DNA from: Bactericera cockerelli
Taxonomy: Eukaryota > Arthropoda > Insecta > Hemiptera > Triozidae
Direction of reading: 5' to 3'
NCBI GenBank assembly: GCA_024516035.1
Contig: CM044957.1
Span: 23,391,570-23,455,569, forward strand
DNA: 64,000 nucleotides
Part shown: positions 10,120 through 21,350 of the stretch, piece by piece
How the letters are laid out: each line of letters starts with the position of its first letter
Position numbering within the stretch: the stretch's first letter is position 1
Program-made: the position numbers and the translations under genes
Notes under the pieces: generated by a model
The model's database searches: none
What the model was told of the DNA's origin: nothing
What the model saw: only the letters and a program-made list of their open reading frames with translations

Positions 10120-10264
10120 TCCAATATAGGTAGGGTCCGACCCAGGCTGGATGAGTTTAATTTTTTTATTATTAATAATTACGAAGGTCTATCGATTTGA
10201 TTAACAATTACAAGGCCTGCTTTGTTAAAATATTTTATGTATAATAATAATATCGCCTTATTTA

Positions 10265-12265
10265 AAAATATGCTGGGAAAAACAAGAAGAGAAAGGATAA
10301 GAAATTTGTGTGTGAGAAGTTTAAGGTCCAGAGAGAGCAGTGTTATACAAAGGTAGGGAGAGTGTTAAGTGTAGATAATGTAATAGAGGAAATGTTGGCG
10401 AGCAAAGAAAAGTAGGAATGAATAGAGCAGGGGTGCCCAACCTTTACAGAAGAAGATCTACTATAAAGTCTCAGATAATCAACGCGATTTATCTGAAACC
10501 GAAACTTGAACCACCGACCTCCAGGTTACAAGTCCGCTGCCTTATCGATCATGCTACTGAGGTCGGTGTGAGAGCGATAAAAGTGATAAAAGAGAAACAT
10601 GGGAGGGCCCTACAACGAAATCAGTAGGGTCCTATACAGCGCCGCACTTGAAGTAATGATATTTTTCAGTTCCGGGTGCGGTTAGCTCTTTGAGCAGGTG
10701 AGATTTTAGTGGGTGGAAATCCCACACCCCAAGTCATGATGACTTGGGTGTTTAAAAAAAAAATTCCTGCCTTTGACCAAAAGAAAAGTAGAATATCCTG
10801 AAGAAAAGTTAAGAACAACTAGGTTGAAATGGTATGTTCACATGAGAAGAATGGACCAAGAACGAATACCAAAGAAAATGTTTGATCTAGGGGAAGGTCT
10901 CCCAAAACCGGGTACTTAGTTTTCTAAGCCATCTAGCGGAAAAGCCATTATCATCAGCTAAGCAAATTAAACTGAAAAATATTCACAACTTTGTTGGCTA
11001 TCTAAATTTGAAAACGATGCGTCACTATGTATTGCCAATTTTTGTTAAATTTATTTTTTCAAAAAAAAGTCAAAGTACCCGGTTCTGTCAACCCGGTCTT
11101 TCAGAACCGGGTACTGGGTATGACAGAACCGGGTACCCCTATATTTCCTATGGAAGACATTGATAAAAAGTTCAATGATGTTTATTGAAACGAACTTCAA
11201 CATTTTTTTATGAGCATGAGTAATTTCAATGTAAAAAATAATTATTTTTGGAATGGCAAACAACAAGAAGGAACAAATTTTGAACCTAAATTTTAGAAAA
11301 ATAAAATAGGAAACACACTTCTAGGTATTCATAAAGGTAGAACTTACAACAGACTATCTTCTTGACATTGTAAATAATAACTAGAATAGAATTGTACCAA
11401 AATATTAGGAAAATTGTTTAAACACCAGCTCTGCCGTGTAGTCTTTCGAGCATACCTTGGAGGGTTTGACATTGTGACACCTAAAAAAAATAAAAAAATG
11501 AGAAAAATAATTGAATGACATTACAAAATAATATGTAGCAGGTCCCTACTTGCTCACCTACTTACCTTCAATATCTTCCCTGAAAAATCTCCAGAGACAT
11601 ATCAAAGACAACTTGAAAACATGTAAGCACATAAAAAACACACAACACTAAGAAATAATAGGGTGCTCAAATCGGGTACCTGAAAATCTGTACCCGGTTT
11701 TGTAAACCCCAAAGTACCCGGTATGAACAGACTCATGACTTTCTGTAAAAAATATTGAATAACTAAGACATGCAAAACGCTATTAAAAAGATTTAATTAT
11801 GATATGAAAAACACTTTTTAAGTAAGAGCTTTACACACTCACCATGAATTTTCAGCACAAATAGCCGTTAAAAGTCACTCGATAACTGTGTGCTCGAAAA
11901 TAGGAAATAACACGAGGAAAACTAGAACCTCAAATCAGAGCGAAATGACTCGAAATGAAATTGGTTTGTTTACAAAAGTTACGCTCTGCTAGGAAGAGAT
12001 TTTAGTTTCTGTAATCATTTCATAAATGGCATTAGCGGTATCGTCGGAAACAGTGGTACCCGGTATTAGCAGACTACCCGTTTTAGGAAACCTTCCCCTA
12101 CAACTAAATGGAACTAGACCCCGAGGAAGACATAGAAAGAGGTAAACAGACATGGTCAGAGATGGCATTACACTTGTAAGTTTCCACTGGCAAGATGTAG
12201 AACGGGAAGAAGCTTTCAAAGACAGACAATAGTGGAGAGATTTTATGAATCGACCCGTAATATAC
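10265..12265 (+). pseudogene. Decayed LINE ORF2 C-terminus, split by a MITE
   Basis: Fragments read MLGKTRRERIRN (about 10272), then WYVHMRRMDQERIPKKMFDL (ending 10889), then after an inserted element QLNGTRPRGRHRKR and HWQDVEREEAFKDRQ (from 12101). This is the characteristic C-terminal tail of a widespread arthropod APE-type LINE. Stop codons and frame breaks show that it is dead. Removing 10890-12098 plus one TA restores the tail reading across the insertion point. Confidence 0.75.
10890..12098. mobile_element. 1209-bp TA-flanked MITE with ACCGGGTAC subterminal repeats
   Basis: The inverted ends (GGGGAAGGTCTCCCAAAAC against GGGGAAGGTTTCCTAAAAC on the other strand) are flanked by TA at 10888-10889 and 12099-12100. 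The motif ACCGGGTAC or its complement recurs about ten times, clustered near both ends (10908-11140 and 11675-12065). No transposase ORF is present. Confidence 0.85.
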
Positions 12266-12543
12266 CTAGATGGAACGTTTCGAGATATGCATGTAAGAAA
12301 TACCCCCTCAGTCAACACACCCTCTCAGTCAACACAAGTCCCCCTCAGTCAACACAAGTTTTAGACCAGGTGTCTAAAACTTTCGACGAGGGGTATATCT
12401 ATATATGTTAATTTTTTGGGTTAAGTTTACATATATTGTACAAAATAAAGTATAAGACATATTGAAAAAAAAAGAAAGTAGTATGAGGCTAAGATCTGTT
12501 AAGAAATAATAAAAACACAAGGATTTCTGTACCTAGGATGTTT

Positions 12544-12643
12544 NNNNNNNNNNNNNNNNNNNNNNNNNNNNNNNNNNNNNNNNNNNNNNNNNNNNNNNNN
12601 NNNNNNNNNNNNNNNNNNNNNNNNNNNNNNNNNNNNNNNNNNN
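12544..12643. other. Assembly gap (100 N)
   Basis: Exactly 100 N, a conventional placeholder for unknown size. MED14 to the left (plus strand) and ELOVL to the right (minus strand) both run toward it with their 3' exons missing. Confidence 0.99.
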
Positions 12644-12899
12644 CTATTTTCATTCAAATCTTAGCCTAGCTCGACATTACTTAACAAAGTGTCATTCAAA
12701 GAAACATTTTTTTCTTGAGGTGATTTTGTATTTGGCTTTTAGTTCCGGAGGTACGGCAATTAATTTTAAACGTCATGGTTCATTAAAAAATTGACGGATT
12801 TTAAAATTCTAAACTGTGTTAAAATTTTTATGTCAAAATCTAAAAATTTATATCAATAAGTTGGATTGATCAAGTGCACGAAAACAAAATAACGTTGGT

Positions 12900-13262
12900 T
12901 TGAATGTTTAAAGTCAATTATCTCAAAAACCATTCGATAAATTTTTGTTTTTTTTTTTTTATTTAGAAAGTAAAAAACAATTCCTTGTGAAAAACATTTT
13001 TCTGTTAAAATTTTTAATTTTCACGTTATTTTAAATATCATAAAACTTTTCTGTACAAAATTTTGGATTTTCTTAAATATCAGAGCTCAATCATATTTTA
13101 ATAAAAAAAATAATTACAAGTGGCCAATGTAAAACACCAATACGCATATACATGAAAATTTTCATCAAAATAGGGTGTACCCTTCACGAGATATAAGTAA
13201 AAAGTTAGTGGTCAGGCGTATGGACTCTATCACCAAGAACCGCTAGTGGGAAGATGACAAAT
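12900..13262 (-). repeat. Dispersed repeat F (copy 2)
   Basis: Reversed order of the 3100-3356 and 4232-4460 motifs: AATTACAAGTGGCCAATGTA, then CACGAGATATAAGT, then GTTAGTGGTCAGGCGTATGG, then CTCTATCACCAAGAACCGCT. Confidence 0.7.
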
Positions 13263-14215
13263 TTAAAATGGGATCATCTACGAGTACAATGCGTGTCCTA
13301 AGTCAGTCCATAATTCTCTCTTAACTCCCCGGGTTTTAGCAATAATTACTAGGGAAATATTCAATCGAGAAGAGGGCACGTTTGGTGGAAGCGCTTTTAT
13401 TTCGACACTTCCTGTAATTTGGGAATAGCCTCGGTGAAGGTGAATTCCAAACCATGAATCGTTCTGTTGTGTGTGATCATATCCGTTTCCTACAGTCGAA
13501 ACCGGAAACTTTTTTTAAAATTGTCGAGACTGTGAATCGATCTATATACAATAATGGTATACATTGAGTATTTTTTTTACAAAGAAAATAAGCTTAGGTA
13601 CTAATAGGTATTTATCAAGAACAACAAAAAATTGTACGAATAGGTAGGTATACTTGTAAAAAAAAGGAAGAAGAAGAAAAACAAACTGCTTCATACCTTT
13701 TCTGTCCCGACCTACAAAGAGTTTGAGTACCTAATATTATCTAAAATATTTCGCAAGGAAAAAAATCCTTGAGACGGACTGATATATTATACATCACGGC
13801 TTACAATCGAACTAGCAAAAATAACACTAGGCGCGTTTCTGAATACCAAAGTTGGGTACCATTGCAACAGTTGGAAATTTTTGCGTTTCTAAATTTCTAG
13901 GGTACGGTTTTGTGTACATGAGTGACGTCATAACATACATCAGATGCGTTTCTAAATTCAACTGGTGCACCAGCTAACTCACCGCGACTCACCGTGAGAT
14001 TTGAAGGTTGATCCGGTTTGTTTACATTTTATTTCCGATAAATTTCTAATACTTATTAAAAATGGGAAGTGTTGTGTTCGTAAAAATTTTTTTTTTTTTG
14101 CTTCGATTTCAATTTTTTTCATATTTCTGGGCATTCCATCACCAACCTGAGCAACTTTGGTTTTGTGTCTGTCTATCTGTCGGTTAAATACATTCCTTGT
14201 AACGCGCAAATCTCA
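13263..14215. other. Intergenic or intronic, no gene seen
   Basis: The phrase GCGTTTCTRAAT recurs near 13829, 13883 and 13946 around GGTACC- and GGTGCACC-like sequence. Nothing else is recognised. Confidence 0.5.
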
Positions 14216-14490
14216 GAAACTACTAAATGGATTTCGACGAAATTTTGTACACATATAGGAGACATAGTGTAGATAGTCCCATTTTCAATTCATTAACATC
14301 ACACTGTCAGTTCTTGGTGATAGAGACCATGCGTCTGACCATTAACTTTTAACTTAAACGCTTATATCTCGTGAACGGTACGCCCGATTATGATAAAATT
14401 TTGTATGTATATTCGTGTTAGAGTTTTACATAGGCCATTTGTAATTATTTTTTAATAAAATATAATTCAGCTCTGATATTATGTCATACT
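14216..14490 (+). repeat. Dispersed repeat F (copy 3), uninterrupted
   Basis: GTGATAGAGACCATGCGTCT, TATATCTCGTGAACGGTACG and GAGTTTTACATAGGCCATTT are contiguous. This serves as the empty-site relative of the mariner-interrupted copy at 3100-4460. Confidence 0.7.
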
Positions 14491-15860
14491 CTGCTTCTGT
14501 TATTCAGCATGGAAGAACTTGTTCTTTTGTTTGAGATAGTCGATTTATCTATAAGTAGTGCTTTATTTAGACTGTCAGCGCAAGACAGGTAGTCCCATTA
14601 TGCCAATAGTATAAAATAATTATAAAAATGCCAATCTATAAAATAATTAACAAAATATTTAGAATGTAAGCAAACTTTATACTTGCACATTTTTCCAGCT
14701 TATTTACTTCTGTAATTCATAATGTCTGAACCTACATTTTCGACCCTTAAAACATATCTCCAAAAAACAACACTTCGTGGTTACAAAAGGAAGAACGCCT
14801 ACTCAAAAGAATGAGTAATAAACTAATGAAGCTAAAAATAAATGACATCAAAATGAGAACCCCCTCGCTTTCTATTTTTCTGCACTCCTATCTGCATTTG
14901 TTCCTCCTATTTTATCTTTATTTTTCCTTGCTAGGTGTCATCCTAAACTTGATTTTTCTTTAAGTTTTACTTGTTGAACGGTTGAAAAATCATACTCTGA
15001 TTCTCTGATTTTTCTAAACTTATTTGAATTAAGAATCGAAAAAATTACACCCCAGCCGCTAGTTTTTACAAAAAGTAAAACTTAAAGAGAAATCAACTAA
15101 TTTTATAATTTTTCAGCCAATTTAAATTTACTGATAAAGAGGATAAAATGTTGATTTAGATTTTTCGCGACTGGGATTCCTATAAAACTAATCAAGAACC
15201 CTTCTATTTTTTTATATATAACTATCAAGTTTAGTCATCATGTAATAATTATGATCATGTTGAAACTAATTTATGTAATTTTAAAATGCAAAGACAATAA
15301 TTGCACATCTAATTTATTTATGTCCATATAAACACACCTACATATGTAATTATGTACATATAATTTCATATATTTTCGTTGAGTACCTAACATGTAGATA
15401 AAGATCATCGAAGGGTAAAATAGCTAGTATTGTATATTGTACCCTTTTGTGTGCAACGTTAGTACTTGTCTATATCACAATATAGAAGATAATAAAATTG
15501 CATTACTGATGTTTACGAGGTAACTAATTAAGTGATGAATAAGAGGTAGGTACTTTAGGTTGGCAGGCCTGCAACTTTACGCATGAAAGAGAGAGAGAGA
15601 GTTCTTATCACTTACTATCAGCACAAATGAGATAACCCGATAGATGATAATATATATTTACCTACCAAATAGATAATAGTCTGATCTAGAACAGAGACCT
15701 AGTGTGTAACACGTGATCAGGTACCCATTCATTTACCTGCTGGTGGCTAGATACTTACCTTTACACTACTGACCTACTGTTGCATTTCTATTAGTTTAAA
15801 TAATATAACTTACTGTGCTTATTATTACGACGGACAGCGCTACCAGTTCAACACTTAATA
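14491..15860. other. Non-coding; includes the presumed 5' UTR of the LINE
   Basis: A short family-E SINE tail lies at 14555-14620 and a GAGAGA run near 15590. The 5' end of the LINE starting its ORF1 at 15861 cannot be fixed by eye. Confidence 0.5.
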
Positions 15861-16931
15861 GTGATGGGGGACACAAATCAGATATTGGAGGCTATGAATA
15901 AAATGAATGCACAGTTCCAGGAGAGTCTTGCAGATGTTAAAAGGGAGATCGTTCAGTCGAATCAGAATATGTTGCAGATGAGACAAGACTTGGTCAACTA
16001 TGTCGACACTAAGATAGAAAAGAAATTTAATGAGTTCAAAACATCTATGGAAACAAATATAACAGAGGCGGAATCAAAGGCTGATGAAAAAATTAGGATC
16101 ATTGATAGACGTGTTGCTGAGGAATGTAAGAGAAGAAACATCATATTCTCCGGGCTCGGAGGTAACCTAACTGGGTGGAAACAACGAGAAGAGGCAGTGC
16201 TGCGTTGTATAAACAACGACCTTGGAGTTACGTGTATGAAAGATCATATTGATCGCATAATTGTATTGCCAAACTATGGAGATGGAAAGGCAATGTTGGT
16301 GAAATTTATATCTGAAAACAAGAAAATTGAAATTATATCACAAAGAAGGAAACTAAAAGGAACCAAAATATACATAGACGAAGATTTTACAAAGGAAGTT
16401 GTAGATAGAAGAAAAGCCTTAAGAGGAACCTTGCTGAAGCTCAAGAAAGAAGGAAAAACAGTAACAATGAAGAAGGATAAACTCTGGGTGAATGGACAAG
16501 TCTGGCGGAGCGAAGAGGAAGAGGAGGAGGAGAATCTTGAGGAAACCGTAAACCAAGCAACAGGTAGCATGAGCCAAGCAGTTAAGCAAACGCCAAGAAA
16601 ACGAGGGAGATCACCAGGAGAACTGGAAAACACTACAAAACATTCTTCAAAGAAACAGCAGATCTGTGGGAAAAATATTAAAAATAAACAGTCACTTATG
16701 GAAAATTTCCTTATAAAGAAAACTCAACCAAGGCAAAGGGCCAGTTCTGCAGGTTCGGAAGTTACTGTGATTGTTGATAAGATAGAGAGAAATGAGTTTG
16801 GCAAAAAGGATAGTGAGCATATGAGTAGTGATGGTGAGGATGATGTTTTCATGGAGAGTACTGATACAAATAATGTGACCGTAATAGAAAACCGAGAGAG
16901 GGAGAGTGAAAAAAATATAAATGTAGACTAG
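15861..16931 (+). CDS. LINE ORF1 protein
   Basis: 356 codons. Residues 1-95 are heptad-rich (coiled coil expected). RRNIIFSGLGG starts an L1-ORF1-like RNA-binding fold. IYIDEDFTKEVVDRRKA and MKKDKLWVNGQ mark the C-terminal domain, followed by an acidic run (EEEEEEE) and a Lys-rich tail. By family knowledge this is the nucleic-acid-binding chaperone of the retrotransposition complex. It ends GTA GAC TAG CAA TTA. The next frame is the same frame. Confidence 0.88.
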   Translation: MMGDTNQILEAMNKMNAQFQESLADVKREIVQSNQNMLQMRQDLVNYVDTKIEKKFNEFKTSMETNITEAESKADEKIRIIDRRVAEECKRRNIIFSGLGGNLTGWKQREEAVLRCINNDLGVTCMKDHIDRIIVLPNYGDGKAMLVKFISENKKIEIISQRRKLKGTKIYIDEDFTKEVVDRRKALRGTLLKLKKEGKTVTMKKDKLWVNGQVWRSEEEEEEENLEETVNQATGSMSQAVKQTPRKRGRSPGELENTTKHSSKKQQICGKNIKNKQSLMENFLIKKTQPRQRASSAGSEVTVIVDKIERNEFGKKDSEHMSSDGEDDVFMESTDTNNVTVIENRERESEKNINVD

Positions 16932-19900
16932 CAATTACTGATAACATACGATTTTATAACTTATAATTGTCAATCTTTGTTACAGGAATGGCGTTTAAGA
17001 GCTTTGAGAGAAGAGTTAAAGAATATATCATGGAGAGTTATAGGACTGGCAGAAGTGAGGAGAGCAGGAGAGAGATGCGTGAAACTTGATGATGGGGATA
17101 TTTTCTATTTTAACGGTATAGATGGGGGTGTAGGCGGTACCGGTTTTTTAGTAAATGCCAAGATGAAGGACCAATCCGTAATTAAGTTTCAATGTTTTTC
17201 CCACAGGGTTTCAGTCTTATTGATCAAAATAAATAGAAATATTATAAAAATAATTCAAGTGTACGCACCCACCAGCACATCGGAAGATGAAGATGTGGAG
17301 TTATTTTATTCTAACCTACAAATGGCTATGGAAGGTAGGAAAGGAGTGGGGGTAATATACATAATGGGGGATTTTAATTCAAAGGTAGGGGTCAGGAAGT
17401 GGGAGACTTGTATGGGGAACTATGGGATAGGCAAGCGAAATGAAAGGGGAGATCGACTGATTGAGTTCGCGGAAGCAAATAAACAAATGATAATGAACAC
17501 ATTTTATAAAGATAATTTTGAAAATAAATGGACTTGGATTAGTCCAAATGGAGAGTTTAAAAACGAGATTGATTTTATATTAACAAATAAAATTTCGACT
17601 GTATCCAAGGTACAAGTAGTTAAGGAAATTGACATTGGGAGTGATCATAGAGCGGTGGGATTAAACATTGGAAATTTAAAAAAGAACAGAAATTTTATAA
17701 AACATCGATCTAAGATTAATATAAAATCGGATGAATTAATAGCTCTAGGTTTCGAAAATATTTTAAAAACCAAATTTCGCAAGCAGAGGGGGAATAGATT
17801 AGAGGAGCTTTTGAAAAATCTGAATGATGGATTAAAAGAAACGAGTAAAGAGACAGAGAAAAAATTAGTTCCCGACTTGACCAAGGAAAATTGTAGAAGT
17901 CTACCAAAAAAATTAAAAAGACTTATGGAGAAGAGAAGAAAGTTGAAAAGGGAAGGGAGAGACAGGATAGAGTATGTAGAGATTTGTAAAACTTTGAGGA
18001 TAAAATTGAGAGAGTGGCTAGAAGAGAGAAAAATTAAAATGATAGGACAGGCAGTAGAGAGGGGAGAGAGTTTGAAAGAAAAAGAGTTGCCTAAGAATAT
18101 GATTATAAGTTTAAACGATAAGGAAGGGAATGAGTTGAGGGACAAAAATAAAATTTTAAATAGGATAAAAGAATTTTACGAAGAACTTTATGGGGAGACT
18201 AGGGAAAATTTGAACGTGGAGAGAAGAACATGTGATAGAAGTGATATATTTCTGGAAATATTAGAAGAAGAAGTAAGATGGGCCCTTAATTGTACAAAGG
18301 AAGGTAAGGCAGGAGGGATAGATGGAATATCGGTTGAAATGTTGAAAGCGGGGGAGAGAAACGGTAATCAAGGAATTAACAAATTTATTTAATCTATGTA
18401 TAGTAGAAAGGAAAATTCCGGAAGAGTGGAAAACCGCTAAATTAGTCCTTCTCTTTAAAAAAGGATGTAGAAGAGAACTGAAAAATTACAGACCTCTCAG
18501 TCTTCTATGTACTGAATACAAAATAATGAGTAAGATACTAACAAACCAATTAGGCTACTTCTTGAACGACTATCTATCAGTGGATCAAGCGGGGTTTAGG
18601 AAAAACTTCTCTACGCTTGACCATATTCACGTCCTTAATCAGCTGATTAGTATATCCAAGGAGTATTCCTTGCCAATGTGTTTTGTCTTTGTGGACTACG
18701 AGAAGGCGTTCGATAGGGTCACCGTAGAGAGGGTTCTTGGCATGTTAGAAGAGAGAAAAGTTCACCAAAGTATAGTAGATATCGCCGCTGCAAACACAAA
18801 CTGTCGTATCTGCAAATTTTGCCATTTTCAGTTAAGAAGCGCACATAGTGGTTCGTGCTTGCTGAGAATCTTTGAAACTCACATACGACTAACCTTAAAA
18901 CTTGAATACTTCAAGGAAGGAGTTGAGATACAGATACGACAGTTCGTGACGTGAAAAAGGAAGTTTCAAACCACTATGTGCGCTTCCTGAAAATTTGCAG
19001 ATACGACAGTTTGTGTTTGCAGCGGCGATATATTCAGAGAGATTTATAGACAGGCAGAGCTAAGAGTAGACCTGGAAGAGCTTAGTGTACGAGTAGACGT
19101 GCAGAGGGGCGTTCGGCAGGGGGATGTAGCCTCCCCGAAGCTGTTCATAAGTTTATTAGAAATAATGATGGTGAAGATAGACTGGGAGGGGAGAGGAATA
19201 AATATAAATGGACGATGGCTAAACCAACTTAAATTTGCGGACGATATTGTTCTGATAGGTAAAAGTAGAGAAGAAGCGCAAAACATGATTCACGAACTTT
19301 ACCTAACAGGAATACCGTACGGCCTCAAGATAAACAGCGGAAAATGTAGATGGATGAGTATAGGAAACATAGAAGGAGAGGAGGAGTTGAGACTAGAAGA
19401 GGAAAAAATCAAAGAGGAAGAAGAATTTATTTATCTAGGACACATGCTTAGCGTAAATGGTCAATGGGCGGAAATAAAAAGGAGATGTACAATAGGATGG
19501 AAAGCAGTCTTTAAATACAAACAGATATACAAATCTAGAGTGGCGATATCAATAAAGAAAAGACTGTGGGAAATGACGGCATTGCCTGCGATGACGTATG
19601 GATGCGAAACTTGGGTGTTAACCAGAAAAGTTATCAACAAATTGAGAGTCACTGTACGGGGGATGGAGCGCTACATGCTTGGATATACTCGGAGAGACAG
19701 AAAAAGGAACGAGTGGATTAGAGAAAAATCAGGATTTGAAGATATAGTAAAAAGAATTGTGAAAAGAAAATGGAAGTGGGCGGGACATATAGTTAGGACG
19801 AATGATGATAGATGGACAAAAGAAATTATGAATTGGTACCCTCGTGGCTTAAAGAGAAAGGTAGGAGCACCAAAAATGAAATGGGATAAGGAAATGAGGA

Positions 19901-20004
19901 AAGTGTGTGGTGGTGTTACGTGGCAGAGAGTTGCATTAGAGAGACATGAGTGGAAAAGAATGGGATCAATATATAGAGAAGTGTGGCTCGACCAGAGAAA
20001 ATAA
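16932..20004 (+). pseudogene. LINE ORF2: APE endonuclease and reverse transcriptase, interrupted
   Basis: Open from the codon after the ORF1 TAG. Endonuclease: TYNCQSLLQEW, IGLAEVRR (catalytic Glu), IIQVYAPTS, GDFNSKVG and SDHRAVGLN. Reverse transcriptase: GKAGGIDGIS, NYRPLSLLCTEYKI, FVFVDYEKAFDRV (first catalytic Asp), GVRQGDVASP, FADDIVLIGKS (catalytic Asp pair). The C-terminal tail runs MTYGCETWVL to WLDQRK. The frame shifts at 18359-18361 (one extra A), and a MITE adds a stop. The first ATG in the frame is near 17162, inside the endonuclease, so ORF2 has no usable start of its own. Confidence 0.88.
18782..19028. mobile_element. 247-bp TA-flanked MITE inside the LINE
   Basis: It has 39-bp perfect inverted ends (TCGCCGCTGCAAACACAAAC...), then a second shared block (GAAGCGCACATAGTGGTT). 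TA duplicates lie at 18780-18781 and 19029-19030. The insert plus duplicated TA is 249 bp, so the downstream frame is kept, but an internal stop at 18952-18954 ends translation. Confidence 0.93.
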
Positions 20005-20439
20005 ACTGCGAAAATGTGTAATAGTTGATATGGAGAGAAATCACAAATATAGTAATAATTATAATACATGGGGAGAGAGAGAGATGGAGAGAGAGGGGGG
20101 GGAGTGAGGGAGGGGGAGAGAGAGAGTGAGAGAGGTAGAGAGAGAGGGGGGGAGGGAGAAAGAGTAAGAAAAGGAGAGAATATGAGGTGAGAGAACCTTT
20201 TAAACATCAGTATGCCAACCAACAAAAAAATTACCACTAAATTATTTCAGAGAGGTCTCAGTCAGTGACTGATTTTGTCTAAGAATTTTAATATTATGTA
20301 TTAATTAATTGTAAGTTTTGTTTCCGATTGTAATGTATTCTTAAACAAATAAAGACTATTCTATTCTATTCTATACTTTAGGTAATCAGCAAGTTGAAAG
20401 TTGATCATTGGTAGTCGATGTGGTTATGGTTACGGCGGC

Positions 20440-20590
20440 GCTATTGTACACAATCTAGCGCGTGGATCCGAGGTTCTGATCCCACTCAAAATATTCGGAA
20501 TTTTTCCTCATTTATTTGAGTGTGTGACCACATAATAATAAGACTCTGAGGTAGGTGGTAGAAAATGCTTTGAGCATTAACTTTAGAATG
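20440..20590 (+). repeat. tRNA-derived SINE, family C (copy 1, 5' altered)
   Basis: GAGTGTGTGACCACATAATAATAAGACTCTGAG-type body with a degraded head (GCGCGTGGATCCGAGG). It matches 21122-21350 and, reversed, 32312-32486. Confidence 0.7.
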
Positions 20591-21120
20591 TTTTAGAACC
20601 TAGTTTAATTAAACGTATAGCTTAGGGCAAGAGCTTTGTATATTTGTCAATTGTAAATCATTAAATAAATAAAATTAAAAAAAAACCTCTCCTAGTGGTT
20701 ACCTTCCATTCATGAGTACTATTATTTTTATCATTTTAAAATGGGATTATCATTAGATACATTAATAATAATAATAATAGAAAATCTTATAAGGGCAAAG
20801 CTTTATAAGAGAATAAAATTTTAGACATCTAGTTAATTTTTATTATTGATTTTGTAAAAATAACATTAACAACATACGCAATACTAATATTTTCCCTAAG
20901 TGCACATTTAATGTTGAGAATGTCAACAAGTGTGCATGGTAATAGCCACATGGAAAAAACAATTATTGGTGTTTCAATACATGACGAATGACAAGAAATG
21001 AACTCGATGTTATCTCTATATAAGTAGGTAGGTATTTCTGGATCTAGAGTACTTAAGTTGTTTCCGAAGAAGATGTATTATAGATAGAACACATCTGTGC
21101 AGACTCGTATATTACTATAC
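20591..21120. other. No gene seen
   Basis: AT-rich with an (ATA)n run near 20765. Nothing else is supportable. Confidence 0.45.
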
Positions 21121-21121
21121 A

Positions 21122-21350
21122 GGTGCACTGGTAGTCAAGTGGTTAACGCGTTGGTCTGATAATTCAGGCAGCAGCGTAGGGATCCGTTGGTTTGAATCCC
21201 ACACATTGCATGAAATTTGCCTCATTCATTTGAGTTTGTGACCACATAATAATAAGACTCTGAGGGTTAGGTGGTAGAAAATGCTCAGAGCATTAACCTC
21301 GCCTGGTGGTAACCTTCCACTAAGTAGTGTTATTATTATTATTATAATAA
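21122..21350 (+). repeat. tRNA-derived SINE, family C (copy 2)
   Basis: The head GTGCACTGGTAGTCAAGTGG TTAACGCG is followed by a B box (GGTTTGAATCCC), a body (TTTGTGACCACATAATAATA) and an (ATT)n tail. Confidence 0.8.

Larger units (their letters stand above)
15861..20376 (+). mobile_element. APE-type LINE retrotransposon, nearly complete
   Basis: ORF1 (15861-16931) is followed in the same frame by an endonuclease and reverse transcriptase ORF2, then a GA-rich 3' UTR, AATAAA near 20349 and a (TTCTA)n tail. Only two lesions are seen in ORF2: one extra A in the AAA at 18359-18361, and a 247-bp MITE at 18782-19028. Clade assignment is uncertain; the tail KWKWAGHIVRTNDDRWTKE resembles insect endonuclease-reverse transcriptase LINEs. 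It looks young because the remaining frames are open. Confidence 0.9.

Noticed and set aside
17645..18145. Minus-strand Ser/Leu/Phe-rich ORF
   Set aside because: Antisense of the Lys/Glu-rich LINE ORF2.
18355..18365. Programmed frameshift in the LINE
   Set aside because: It falls within the reverse transcriptase domain rather than between ORFs; one extra A in a short A run is simpler (mutation or sequencing error).
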